The position numbers were made by a program, and so were the translations under genes. Shown piece after piece: positions 1 to 12,000 of a stretch of 64,000 nt of DNA. How positions within the stretch are numbered: position 1 is the first letter of the stretch; every line of letters begins with the position of its first letter. The stretch is from Eimeria necatrix (taxonomy: Eukaryota > Apicomplexa > Conoidasida > Eucoccidiorida > Eimeriidae). The stretch covers positions 62,001 to 126,000 of the forward strand of contig NW_013654465.1 in the NCBI RefSeq assembly GCF_000499385.1, written 5' to 3'. A model generated the notes under the pieces. That model made no database searches. It was not told where the DNA came from and saw nothing but the letters and a program-made list of their open reading frames with translations.

Positions 1-2201
1 CAACAAACTGCATGTTTCAGCAGGGCAAAAAGCATCAAAAACGACTAACGCGCACACGAACACAGCCTGTACGGGCCTCTATGCCGCGTCATCACGTGGC
101 CATTACAATGCAGCTAAAATCCATCAGCTTGAATCAGTGTATTCATCCATTAGCTTTTGCACTTCCCGGCGCAAGAAGTTAATGATAAAACACACACATC
201 TACATAAGCACGGCTTGTGGGCCTAATTGCCCAACGTTTCATGTTGAGTCTTGCTGGTGGTCTCCTTATTTGGTTATTTCAACTTAGCCTTGGAGATCAG
301 ACACATTTTCCGGGGATCACAAAGGCATAGCAATACTGAAATTCTCCCTGCAGTCTACAGTTGGTGCAACAATGTGCAAGAATGCAAGACAAAAAGCGCT
401 CATATGAGCTTACTCCGTCAAGTAGTGATTGTGTTTCTTCCTAGTGACTGTACCTTCTCCCTCTCTCTGCAGACGCCTGCCAACGGAGTTTCATACGACA
501 AAACGGTGCACTCGTTCGTGGGGACTTACACCTGGCGAGAATGCAGAAGGCAGCAAACAGCCTGCCAAAGTCACGCAATCTGGTTTGCGCGCTTGTTCTC
601 ACAGCCTACTAAAGCTACGCAGTTTGATTTGCCAGTCTGCCATCTGTGAGGAAAGAAAGAGGGACTGAGAACTTGCACTCTCTCTGGCATGCCTCATAGA
701 AGTATTTGCCTTGTACGCCTCTTAGGTGTTAAGTGAACTTCATTAGTTCGCTAAAACTGAGGGATGTAGATGCTTTCGCTTTGCCTGAGTTGTGACTGAC
801 TGAAAATAGCTAATAGCATTATGCGTTCCCATAGGACATGGAGGGGCACTTTAGAACAGAGCCCAAAATCTCGAAATTTTCCGGCGAACGCTAAACATGG
901 CTTTAAGAGATTTTTAAGCTGCTTTTTGAACTGCAGCTCATGAAAATGGGTACGTTCCTGGTATTCAGGCAGTATTGACGTGAACTTAGTAGTTTTCCGA
1001 AGTATAGGCTAGGCCAAAGCATGTTTACGGCTCTTTTGCCGTCACAGCTCTATGAAAAGGCCTTTTTAATCAAGAACACAATATTCATGCATTTGAACGC
1101 GCGTTTTTAATGTATTTGTGTGAGAGTGCATTTCACAGTGCAAATGCCTAAAACACGTTTCAGAGCAAAAGTGTAATAATTGATATTATATGAATATATG
1201 CTGCAACACGCAGCAATGCACATAGTATATAGAATATGTAACATATATACATGCTATGTAGATTACATGAAATACATGTATTTATGAGATTAAATTGGGC
1301 AAATATGGGTAGAGGGGTCTCGTTGCGCATTCCCCAGGGGAAAACCCAAGGCAAAAAATAAGCTGCACACACCCCGGGAACGTCTGCCTGATTTATGTGT
1401 TGGTAAGACTGGCCTTGAAGAATACTGTCGAGATTCCGTCGTTCATGCTAGGGGCCACAGCACGTAGCATTGTGAAATGAGGAGCGCAGTTCGTTGCGCG
1501 AAAGGGCAGTGAAAAAGGGATAAAATTAGACGCAAAACTCTTTTTTCACCTACACCGCTGCAAATAAATTGCTAGGAATTTGCATATGCGGCGAAAGTCG
1601 CTAGAAACGTGGAAATGGGGACACCTAAGCCCCAGGGACTGCTGCATTGCTTGACGCGCCACTGCAGGTCTTGAGCTACTTTACCCTCAACAGGATAATT
1701 TTACGGTGCGGAAGACATGTTTGGAATCTTTTGTAGTGCTTGTCCTTCAAACTAATGAAAGTGGACGCAAAATTAATATCGGATGTGGGCTGCCAACCTC
1801 TGAAGGCGCGGACGACTGGCCCGCAGTACAGGGAATACATGCAGAGAAAAGATGTGGAAAACACGCGGTTTATGATTCTAGCGGAATATTTAAACCAGAA
1901 GCGTGCATGATTCACATGTCGAAACCGCACTTTCCTCTGCGCGTGTCGTTGAAATACACAGAAGAGAGCTCTTCTCAGACGCGTTGTACATCTCTTGCAT
2001 ATGGTTCGTTTCGGCGGGATTTCCTCCCATGCTGCTCTGGCTTTATGCATGCGACCCTTGGTGGCTGCGGGCTGCAGCACATAGCCGCGTATAATGTGGA
2101 GCAAAAAGTAGGACTTCCACCACCATCAGCGGCAGCAGAGGCTTCCACCACCAAAGCCGCCGCTGCAGCAGCTGCAGCCGCAGCAGCCAGAGAACGAAGG
2201 G
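1..2201. other. Intergenic, no supported gene
   Basis: No reading frame here carries a recognisable domain. Composition is repeat-poor with short AT-rich patches (around 1190-1290). A run of CAG/GCA triplets begins near 2120-2190, just before the first gene. It may include the promoter and 5' leader of the WD40-like gene at 2202. An open frame at 1706-2215 ends in an Ala tract and shows no domain. Confidence 0.5.
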
Positions 2202-5200
2202 ATGCTCGTATCTGACCATGGAGGGGTGCTTTCCTATCCTGCTGCGGCGGAAGCCCCAAACCCACCGCCTACGCAGCACATCTACTCCACTAATCTAGAT
2301 CTTAAAGACGAAATCCTGTTGCCACGTTCGGCACCCACAGCTCCTCGGCAGCCTACCGGTGACGACGCCGCTGCGGCTTTTCCCGTTGCACCAACCGACG
2401 CAGACGCCAGCAGCAGAAGTAGCAACGTCGACAACAACAGTGGCGTACACGGCATTAGCTCCACTTCCTGCCATAAGGGCAGCAGCATGAACACCCCTTA
2501 CTCACAGTCTTCTCTTTCACCAAATACAGCAGTACATACAGTAGCAAGGCACAGCAGCAAGATGGACTCAGAGTTAATGCTGGCTGCAGAGGCTAGAGCG
2601 CCCAGAAGAGAGGGCATAGGGCTTTCGCGCGTTGTCAATATGATATTTTCTGGGTCTAGAAGCGGGAGCATGAAAAATCGTAACTTCAATATGAGGCGGG
2701 GCTCGCGGCAGCAGCTTTTGCTGCCTTGCTTGCTGGGGGACCCTTTCGTCTGCCTAAATGTTGACAAAAGAGTTGGAGTTGCAGCTGGGACCTTACTAGG
2801 GCGTCTTTCCCTCTTCTACTGGCCCACAATGCAGCAGGATCAGCGGCAGCAGCAGCAGGATCAACAGCACCAAGAGCTGGAGTCACGGCAGAAGGAAGGA
2901 CCAATGAGGGGTGAGGTTCTCCTCCCCCAGGCCTACAGCGACGACGGCGTGGCCATATGCTGGACAGATACATCATATCTCACGGCTGTCGTTGGAGCGT
3001 CTGATGTAAGCCTTAAAGGCGACGGATGACTAATGGCAGCTAGCTCGAAGCGCACGCCTATGTAGCCAGCTCGCTACTGCTGACTTCGCGGCAGCTAAAT
3101 GGTCGCAGGCATTGCAGCGCGTCACAGGGATTTCTGGAGGGACCAGTGACAGCCCGTCCAGTGTCGTAGCTTACGGCTTGCAGCTTATGCATGTTCGTTG
3201 CTGTGTTTGCTGTGTGCAGCTGGTGCAGTGGAAGTTGCCGTCGCTGCGATGTATGGGCAGTGAGCAGCTATCGCTGTTTGCATGTCGGAGTGCCTTCAAC
3301 TCTGTGACAATCAGCATGCGCATGCTGCGCCGTTGTCGGGAATCGGGCCAACTGCTGCTGCTATATAGACACTGCAGCAGGGCCCTCGCGAGCATCATAC
3401 TGCATAAGTTGTATCAGCCAGAGTGGGTGGCCTCTTCAGCAACAAGTGCGACCCTCACAGACCACAAAAGGTTGCAGCAGAAAGCCTGGGCGCAGGCTCT
3501 CGCTGCAGGTGTCTGTTCACTGGATCCTCAGCAGCAGCAGCAACAGCAGAAGATACCCAGAAGTCACAGCACATGCCTACTTGGCACTGGCGCCGCCTGC
3601 ATAATGGACATAAGTAAGACCCCTTGGCACCCTGCGGGGCATTACGCAACCCATATACCTCAGGCTACATAGATTTGAGTAAATGCTGCAAAACTTCGAG
3701 TCAAGGCTTTACGATTTAGGGCTTATTTTCAGGGGAGGGAGACATGTACGAGCGTTACGAGACCACTTACTTCTGTAAATTATGGCGGAGTGTTGAGGCC
3801 TCAAATTTAATTGCCCTGGACTTTAATGGCGACTTTGTGCTGTACGTACACCGCAGCCGGATCCCCGCGTGCTGCTGTTGCTGTATGTCTCATCTTTCTG
3901 GCGCACAATGCTCGTCTTTCGTTTGTTTAGACAATAAATTGGGGTGCAGGGCTGCCTGCAGGCTGCCAAGTGTACAGGCATCTGATGCTTGCCTCTAACG
4001 AATTCGGATTCACACGGCGCAGCTGGCCTAGATGAGTTGACTGTATGGATGAGTTGCTGCTGCTGTTGCTGTTGCTGCGGCTGATGCAGTTGCTGCAGCA
4101 GTGAAGCTGCTGGGGAACCTCGTTGGCTTTCTGTGGTGGACGCTCGAGGAGCTTCGAGGCTTGTCGAGGAGAGCCAGGGGTAATCAAAAACCATTAGCGG
4201 CCGCCTGTGGCTGCCTAGTTCCTAGATTGCCACTAATTCACTCGCTTGGCAGACCCCGTAACGTACAGATTTCGAGTGTGGTAAAATCAGCTCTGTTTGC
4301 TATTCTTCTGACGTGCCGCTTCTGTTGCTGCTGCTTCAGCTGGTGCGCTGCTCGCCGGAGTTACATGGATGAGTATTTGGTGCACCAACAGATGGCGCCA
4401 CGCCGCATGCACCACGCTTGTTTTTTGTCATACTTCTTTTTACTTGTTTCTGATGACAAATCAATTTCCGTTTTCGACCTCCGTCTCTCCTTCTTCGACT
4501 ACTACGCCTCCAGGGCCCGAGCTCTAGGCTTGGGGAGCAGTTGTAGAACAGCTGCAACGGCAACACCTGCACCAGACGCAGCAGCAGCAGCTTTTGCCTG
4601 CTGCGCAGGCACTTGCATGAACTACAAAGGCACAGACCAGCAGCAACAGCAACAGCAGCCGTCCGCGGCTGCATCCTGCTCGGGCTCCGGCTCCCGTCTT
4701 CTGAGGAGGCAAGCCGGTCCTTCTGCGTCGGCTGATGGGGGTTGCTCACAGCTTCGTGATAGTTGCGACACATCCAAATCACCAGTAGCAGCAGGATCAG
4801 CGGCAGCATCAACGGCAAATTCTCCGCTGCAAGCTCTGCCTGCTCTTTTTTTACGTTGTTTACAAAAAGCTGATTTAACGAATCAAAGTTGTAACTCCAA
4901 CATGAAAGGCGGAAACAAAAGCCTCATTCAACGAATAATCAGGAGCGTCTCAGGGGGGAATAGTAACAAGAATCAAGAAACAGCGGCGGTTGCGGCTGCT
5001 GCCTCAGCGGACTCCGCCGCGGTTTCAGCAACTACAGCAGCGGCAGCAGCAAGGGCGGCGAAGCGAACAGGGCCGACCGGATCCAACGGCTCTGCTGCTG
5101 CAGAGGACGAGCCACTTCATGCCTTAAGGGGGAACTGTACTCTTGGCTGCAGCGGCAGTAGCTTGGAACAGAAGCAGCAGGATCAGGCAGGCGACCAGCA

Positions 5201-6376
5201 GCAGAACCAAAATGGCGAAGGCAAGCATCAGCACCAAGGCGACCGCTTTCCAGAAAGAGACGCCTGCTACGCTTTCTTTCTTCTTGAGAGAAACCCCCTG
5301 GCGTTTCGGCTAGCTGAGGCTTTTTTTCGCTTCTGTTCGTTGCTGCTGCAGCAGCAGCGGCAGGTGCTGCAGCATTCTCACCTCTGCGCTGACGATGCCA
5401 CCAATGACGGGAACATCAAACCACCAGAGCCATGCCTCAGGAAATCTTTCGTCAGTCACTGGATGTCAGGGCTTATGTCTTTCAGCATGATGCTACGCTC
5501 TTCAAGGGTTAAACGCCGGCTGTGTACAGTCTAAAGAGCTTGGTTTTAGAGGCTGCCGGTGGTGCCAAGTTTGAAACTACCAGAAGCTGCTCACTCGCCT
5601 TATGGTTTAATGCTTAGACTTTGGGTTCAAAGCTCTACGGTGTGCGAATTGTGTGGATTCAGATTCGTTACCGTCAGCGGTCTCGCATCTTGGCCCTAAA
5701 CTGCAGCCGTCTAGACTTTTGCTTTTTGTGCATCGACTGCGCGGGGTGGTTGAGAGTCTACTCTCTCTTCAGATCTAAGCCCTTGCAAACCCTTCGAATA
5801 GGGAAGGCACAGTTCGCAGCGGGTGTGTAGGCTAAATGGCTCAAATTTCTGGGTTTACGGTCAAGTACGTGGGCATGTAGCGGCTTGGGAGATTTTGAGT
5901 AGTTGGTAGGCACACGCTGGCCTGTGCCCAAGGCTTCCCACGATGTATGGCCTAGTGTTTGGTGTTGGTCCAATATATGCGTAGAGGTGCATTTTCTGTC
6001 TTTTGTGCCTTCAGGCTGGCCTTACGCTCTCGCGTCCGATGGCTCGCTTGTTGGGTACACCAGCGATGACGTAGGTTGTTTCCCTACTCCCGTTTCTGCT
6101 GCCGTTGTTAATATTGCTGTCGCTGATATTTTTCGTATTGCTGCTGCTGTTGCTGTGTCTGCTATGCTTAAGTGTGTGTGCACTCCATGCGTATGCAGCC
6201 GCTCATTACAAAATCTCCAGACCCAAGACTCGTATTCTGGTGCTTGTATTGTACAGGGGGTATATGGCCTGTTGCTCAGAGAGGCTCATTTGGGCTGTTG
6301 CTGGGTGTCGGGCACGGAGACGTTTTGTGCACTGCCGACAGAGGTAGCAGAGGAACAAGTACCCAAAACAATTTAA
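2202..6376 (+). CDS. Multi-exon beta-propeller (WD40-like) protein, function unknown
   Basis: Suggested exons 2202-3005, 3220-3613, 3733-3841, 4102-4179, 4340-5521, 5773-5822, 6015-6070 and 6257-6376. All phases agree and they give about 930 residues. Blade-like strings appear in several exons: VGVAAGTLLGRLSLFYW, YLTAVVGASD joined to LVQWKLPSLR, SNLIALDFNGDFVL joined to a segment with RWLSVVDARG, LVSDDKSISVFDLR, and ALASDGSLVGYTSDD. That many strand-turn repeats implies at least one seven-bladed propeller, interrupted by low-complexity Gln/Ala/Ser sequence at about 4560-5400. I do not recognise a specific orthologue. The ATG at 2202 is the first in-frame one, but an untranslated or coding exon could lie upstream. 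The small exons 4102-4179 and 5773-5822 are the least certain. Propellers usually act as protein-binding scaffolds; nothing here says which complex. Confidence 0.55.
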
Positions 6377-8167
6377 TCTGCCCAGTATGACTTACTTTCG
6401 TCCAGTTTAAATGACGCAGCCTACACTAACATAGTCCACGTGCGACCATCCAGAGCAAAATAGCAAAATTTGGAGCTCTGCCGCTAAGCCACAGCGGCAG
6501 CAGCAACCGCACTAGCAGCAGAAGCACCAGCACCTAGAGCGAAAGGGTAACAAGTACAGCGATAGGGAACAGGAAATCGCTGGAGGGTGCGAGGACTGTT
6601 TGCGCTCCGAAAATGCATGGAACCACATGCAAGCGATTTATTCCAGATGATGAGCTCACGAACCGCGGAGCATGTTCCTTTTTTGGTTTGGAAAGAGAAA
6701 TGGTAGTTAGATGTAAGAAAGGCACTGAATCGAGCTGCCTTTACACTGGAAGTATAAACGGCCAAGCGTGCAGACACTTGTCCACAGCACTCGGTGTAGT
6801 TTCCGCTTTCCTCATGAGGTTTATTTGTACCTTTTTTTCTCTGCCTTTCGTTTGGCCCCTAAACTATATATTGGGGAGCACAGTGTTCTTGTGAAAGAGT
6901 ACAGAAACAGCGCCTCCAGTTCGGGTTTGGGGGAAGGTAGCTTAACTAGAATGCCCATGAGTGGTTTCTTCGAGTTCGTGTCTTCGTACGGTGAAGCACA
7001 GCGAAACGTGTCGCAAGCAGCCAGGATTGTTGGCCCACGTCAGTGGGAAAGTGACATAGAGCAGCAGAAAGCGGAGAAGAAGCAGGAGAAACAGAGGAAG
7101 GACACGCACGAAGACCGCTGCTCATACGTTCCACGGATAATGAAGGTCTTGAGCATTATATTACAGATATAAACCAATAGATGTCTTATTCATAGACGCT
7201 GAATTTAAACCGAGAGTTAAGAAATCCTATTCCTTCCGCCTTGAGCTACACGCAGGAACCGAAACCGACGATCCGTAAACCGAAGACGTACGCACAGATC
7301 ACGAATCCGAGCCTACGTTCAAGCCATGATACTGACTATCCCATGTGTTAACCCTGAATCATGAATAGTCGCATTAAATCCAGAACAGGCAAAGTCGATA
7401 TGCCCCAAAACTGCAAGATGGCAGAGAAGTAAAGCCCGGCTGAGCGTTCCAAAACGTCTGCACGGAGGACACGGGCTCGCCTGAATAATCGGTTTCAAAA
7501 ATTTCGCAAGCAAAGTTGACTGATTTCATTCAAGAGATCATGTGTTCTTTCCGCCTCTACCACTGAGCCATTACCCTGTAGACACTGCGCATGGAACCAA
7601 AACAGCGATGAGCCTTCAAGCCCTCCACGAACCCTAGACCCTGACACTTCAGTTGTATAATCCAAACCTGAGGCTTCAGATTATTTTAGGGGTTGATTCA
7701 ACGATGTACTCAAATATGGGAAGTGAATGGCCCTCCGCAGGCGTTTGAGGGGTTTCAGGGAGCCCTTGGGGCCCCAGTGAAGTCCGCAGCAACAGCAGCT
7801 GCAGCAGCTGCCACAGTAGCAGTAATTCCATCCGCGTTTTTTTAGCTCCAGGTGTTGCACCAGCATCCTCGTACCATCTGTTCAGGGTGCAAAGGGGGAC
7901 GCGAACGAAGCCCTGGCAGCCCAAAAGCAGCTCTTACAGTTCAAAGTTCAAGATTAGGGAGTTTAGACCTCGGGCTTCGCCTTCGCGAGCGTCACTTTAT
8001 CTGCTGGGGCTACTGAGCGTCCGTGTCATGCAGTTTTCTAGGCGGCTTTCCCCAATGCAAGACCAGAGTCCAGCACGGAAACACCTCCAGCAGCAGCAGC
8101 AGCAGCATGAGCAGCAACAGCATGAAAGCGTGCGCAGCTAGCATTCGAGGCAGCAGCGGAGTGGCCA
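6377..8167. other. Intergenic, no supported gene
   Basis: Short open frames occur on both strands, none with a recognisable motif or convincing splice context. Composition is mixed. A short CAG-type tract lies at about 7790-7825, and more CAG repeats start near 8090. The 3' end of the propeller gene probably lies in the first few hundred bases. Confidence 0.4.
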
Positions 8168-8773
8168 ATGCTCACTCAGCCCCTCAGGACCAGTGGGATG
8201 GGCGCCCCGAAGGCCCCCGCTGCTGACTCATGCAGCAGCAGCAGCACCACCAGTGGCGGCGGCAGGAGGGGTATTGGTCCAAACTGCAGTGAAACCCGTT
8301 ATTTGTTGGAATATCTATATCCGGAAGAATGCCCAGAAGCCGCAGCAGTAGCTGCTGCTGCGGCGGCAACAGAAGCTGCAAAACGAAGCGGCTTCACCAA
8401 GACGGAACCCTCGCCCAATATCTGTCGTGTGAGGACGCTTAATCAGGCGTCAATTTGGAGCAGCAGCTGTGCCAGATATAGCTGCGTGGAAGCGGCTAAG
8501 TCAACAACAGAGGCGAGCAACGATGCAGGTTCTTCACAGCACGTAGGGGAAGTAGGACCAAGCGGTGAAGGCGCCAGTAACAGCAGCAGCAAAGACGCTA
8601 TCCAGGCAGCAGCAGTTCTCAGAAGGCACCAGAAGCAGCAAAAACAGGTGCTGCTTTTCAGAGGGGGACGCTGCAACTGGACAGATGAAACGCCAGCAAA
8701 ATTCTTCTTGTCTTGCTCCCCAGACTGTCAACTCAGTGTCCAGCTACCTGATGGTAGGAAGCGGAAGCCCTAA
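8168..8773 (+). CDS. Low-complexity hypothetical ORF, possible upstream exon of TAF1
   Basis: An ATG-initiated open frame of 201 codons, rich in Ala, Ser and Gln, with no recognised domain. A short unremarkable block (CSETRYLLEYLYPEEC) and a blade-like block (FFLSCSPDCQLSVQLPDG) are the only non-repetitive parts. A GTAGGA donor at 8754 is in phase 1. An acceptor at 9018-9019 would continue in phase into the TAF1 frame just upstream of its ATG at 9082. It may therefore be a 5' exon of TAF1, a separate small gene, or not coding. Confidence 0.3.
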   Translation: MLTQPLRTSGMGAPKAPAADSCSSSSTTSGGGRRGIGPNCSETRYLLEYLYPEECPEAAAVAAAAAATEAAKRSGFTKTEPSPNICRVRTLNQASIWSSSCARYSCVEAAKSTTEASNDAGSSQHVGEVGPSGEGASNSSSKDAIQAAAVLRRHQKQQKQVLLFRGGRCNWTDETPAKFFLSCSPDCQLSVQLPDGRKRKP

Positions 8774-9081
8774 TTGCTAAGGCCCTGAACCGTAGCCTAT
8801 GAACGGCATAAAGCTCGGAATCTGATTCAGTGAAGTAGAATCGTGACTTTTTTGCCTGAGTCTTCTTGACTTAATCCCTTAGTGCCATTATGTATCCTAG
8901 TGGTAGCCAGCCTGAAGCAACGGCGATTTCGGCTTCAGGGATTACCGCTGACTCTTTACTGTCAACCGCTTTAGGCCTAGTGTATATTGCTTAGGGTTTG
9001 CTCGCTTGCTGTGACGCAGATTGCTTGTCCGTTGTTGGATCTGTCTTGCCTTTGCTTTTTCCGACCGTGAGCAGCCTTACA
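8774..9081. other. Short region upstream of the TAF1 ATG
   Basis: About 300 bases between the weak ORF and the TAF1 start. It contains a telomere-like TTAGGGTTT near 8993-9000 and a plausible splice acceptor at 9018-9019. It could be an intron or a promoter with 5' leader. Confidence 0.35.
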
Positions 9082-12000
9082 ATGTCAGGCAATTCAGCAG
9101 CAGCAGGAGCAGCAGCAACGAAGGCAACAGCCGGGCCGCAGCAGTGGCTGCCGCAACAGCAGCAGGTTCCCATTCGTCTCTTGCAGAGCAACATCCGCGT
9201 GCCTCCAGGGGATGGCTCATTGAACAGCAGCACAAACTGCGATGATATCTTGTGGATGTCGGAGTGCAGCTGGTTGCTCCAGGAGCAGCCCAGGAGCAGC
9301 GGGAGAAGGGAGAGTGACAACAGTTCTCTTCCTTTCTGGCAGTTGGTGAGGGGGTCAGTAATACAGCACCAGCATCAGCAGCTTCCCCCAGAAATTGTTG
9401 ACAGCATGCGCCTGCTGCTGTTACTACCCCCTCATATGCAGCGGCAAATTCCCAGGCTGCTGCTACAGCTAGCTGTCTGCCTTCGGGCGCTGCTGCAGCA
9501 GTCATCGGCCGTCGAAGCTGAGCTGCTACTGCGGCAGCAACAGCACTCCAAACAGCAGCAGCAGCCCAGCAGAAGCACCACCAGCAGCAACAGCAAGTGG
9601 CTTTGTGCCGCCATGCTAATGAACCCTGAAGATCTCTTTCCTCACAACCCATGGCAGCGACAGCGGCCGCAATCGGGGTTTACATTGGGTTCATTAGGCA
9701 TACAGTTTTGTTGCTGCCTGCTGCCAGGGGGCACCAAGCGAGGCAAGGGTTGCGGCAGCAGCAGCTGCTGTTGCTCCTTCTGTTACCTTGACAACCGTCC
9801 CGTAGGCTATGAAGAAGCCGAAAGTGACACACAGGAGACACCTTGCATAAGCACTGCAACTGCCGCTGCTAGTGCTGTGGAAGGCGAATCGTCTGAAGCA
9901 ACAGCTTCCTTTGCAGCCGCTACGGCTGACGCAGCCGCAGCGGCTGCAAAAGAAGCTATTGCTGCTAAAGCAGGCGCGAGTATGTCGGGCACAAGCGAAA
10001 GGGCGGCAGACGCAGCGCGTATCATGAACGCGGAGGAGCAAGGGGACACCACGGCGTCAACAGGACAACCACCAGCAGTAAATGCATCTGCACTGCAGAG
10101 TGCTGAGGTTGGCGACAACGAGGACGACTGGGAACTAGACAATGCGCTTGAAGATGCTCTCAACAGTGTTGCTGCGGATGCTGCAGCGGCAGATGCAGCA
10201 GAAGCAGATGCAAGAGCAGAAACAGCAGCAAATGAAGTGGATGACGTTGCGTTCTTTGCATTGCCAGACAGCCCTGAGCCCCCCGCAGCTGCAGCAGCCC
10301 CTGCAGCAGCAACACCAGTAACACCAGCAACAGCGACTGAAGCAGATTCTGCACAAAGAGAAGCTTATGGCAACGCAAGACGCCGCTCTGCAGGGCAGCT
10401 GCAGCAGCAGGGTCAGCCCTCTGTGCAACATGCTGCTGGAGATCTGGACCAGGAGTTTGAATTCGATGATGCGGAAGTAGATGATCCCCACGCTTCTGGC
10501 GCTGCTGCTGGGCGCCATCCAGAGCAACAGCCGCAGCAACATCTTCAGAGCATGCGGTCGCATCTGGGGACATCTGGTGAAGGACCAGCAGCAGCACGAG
10601 AGGCCATGCAGGCGGTAGCATCGGGTGGTACGACGGCTTCCAGAGCTTCATCAGGGGCCGCCGCAGCAGATGAAGGAACAGAAGCAGGAACTGCAGGAGC
10701 AGCAGCAGCTACTGCAGAAAACGCATTTGTGCAGAGCGTCCTGTGGGGTGAGCTGCCGGGCAGCAGCAGCTTCATGTTTGCCCAAAGCTTTGCTGCGCTG
10801 GCGTGGAGAGAGAGTGATACCGCAACAACTTCAATGATACCAGGTGTATCGGCTGCTGATGGAGAGGCAGGCCAGCAGGGCAAAGCGCATGATCAAGAGA
10901 GGCGCCGAGAAAGAGCAGCAGCAGCAGCTGCTGCTGCTGTCGCCGTGCATGCAGCAGAAGAAGCAGCAGCAAGCAGAAGAGATTTGTTGACTGAGCTTGA
11001 GAGAAGCGCTAGTGTTGCTGTTCAGTGCGCCTACTTAATCCCTTAAACGTACTATACGGCGTTACCTGTTCCAGCCCTGTTGTCTTGTGAATGTTTGCTG
11101 TAGCGGCGTTGCTACTGCTAAGATTGGCATTAAGTTAGCTGTTGCTGCTGTACCTGATTGCGTTGTTGAGCGGCAGCTCCCCTGGCAACGTTTGCTGCTG
11201 GTGCTTATTTTTCCGCAGATGCTCCCAGTATATAATTTTGCCTCACCGTTTTGCGTTTTGTGTGTTGTACTCCAGCCACAGGACCGGACTGCAGCACATG
11301 CATCAGCACCAACAGCAACAACAGCAGATTTCGCTTCACTTTGGGGAGGCGCAGGCGCTGCTACATAGACAGCAAAGCGTACGTTTTTTGTTGCTGCTGC
11401 TTGCCACCCCCCCAGTTTCCCGTATTGGCGTGGTTGCTCCCCCCTTCAGTTCTTATGCAGCAAGAGCACAACAACAGCAGGAGCCGCAGAGCCAGGTGCA
11501 ACAGCTGCAGGTGGCTGATGTGGCGCACTGGCGCGGGCGAAGCTTCGCACTGCAGGATGAAAAAAGTAGCGACAGAACGAAAGAGCATGCCAGTTTCAAC
11601 AGCAGCGGCAGTATTGCTGTAATTAGAAGCGACAGCCACAGCAGCAGGCTAGTATTCCAGTGGGGAAGTGTTTGGGCAGCGAGGCGACAGCAGCAGCGAC
11701 TGCTACAGCGGCGACAGCGTCTACTGAGCTGTTTCTTTTTGGACCTTAATGACAGCTCTGCGGCAATGGCCGCATCCATGGAGGTATGTTGGGGTGGTAT
11801 TGAGGTTTCAGGGCTTACAGCGTATATTTTTTTGATCACTGGCTTTCCACCTACATTTTGAGTAGGCAGCACTTTGAGCGGAATTGTAGAGTGGAAGCAT
11901 ATATCTTTTCGTCCGCTAGCGTCGCTATTGCCCCTTCTGCTGCTGTCATTGCAGCTGGGTGCGGAGGAGGGAGAGGAGCTGGCCGGTACTCCCCTGGGCG

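Noticed and set aside
1706..2215. 169-codon plus-strand ORF before the propeller gene
   Set aside because: Ends in a CAG-derived Ala tract, shows no domain, and no in-phase splice into the 2202 frame was convincing.
10135..10651. Minus-strand Leu/Cys/Gln-rich ORFs within TAF1 exon 1
   Set aside because: Shadows of CAG-type repeats, with no domain.
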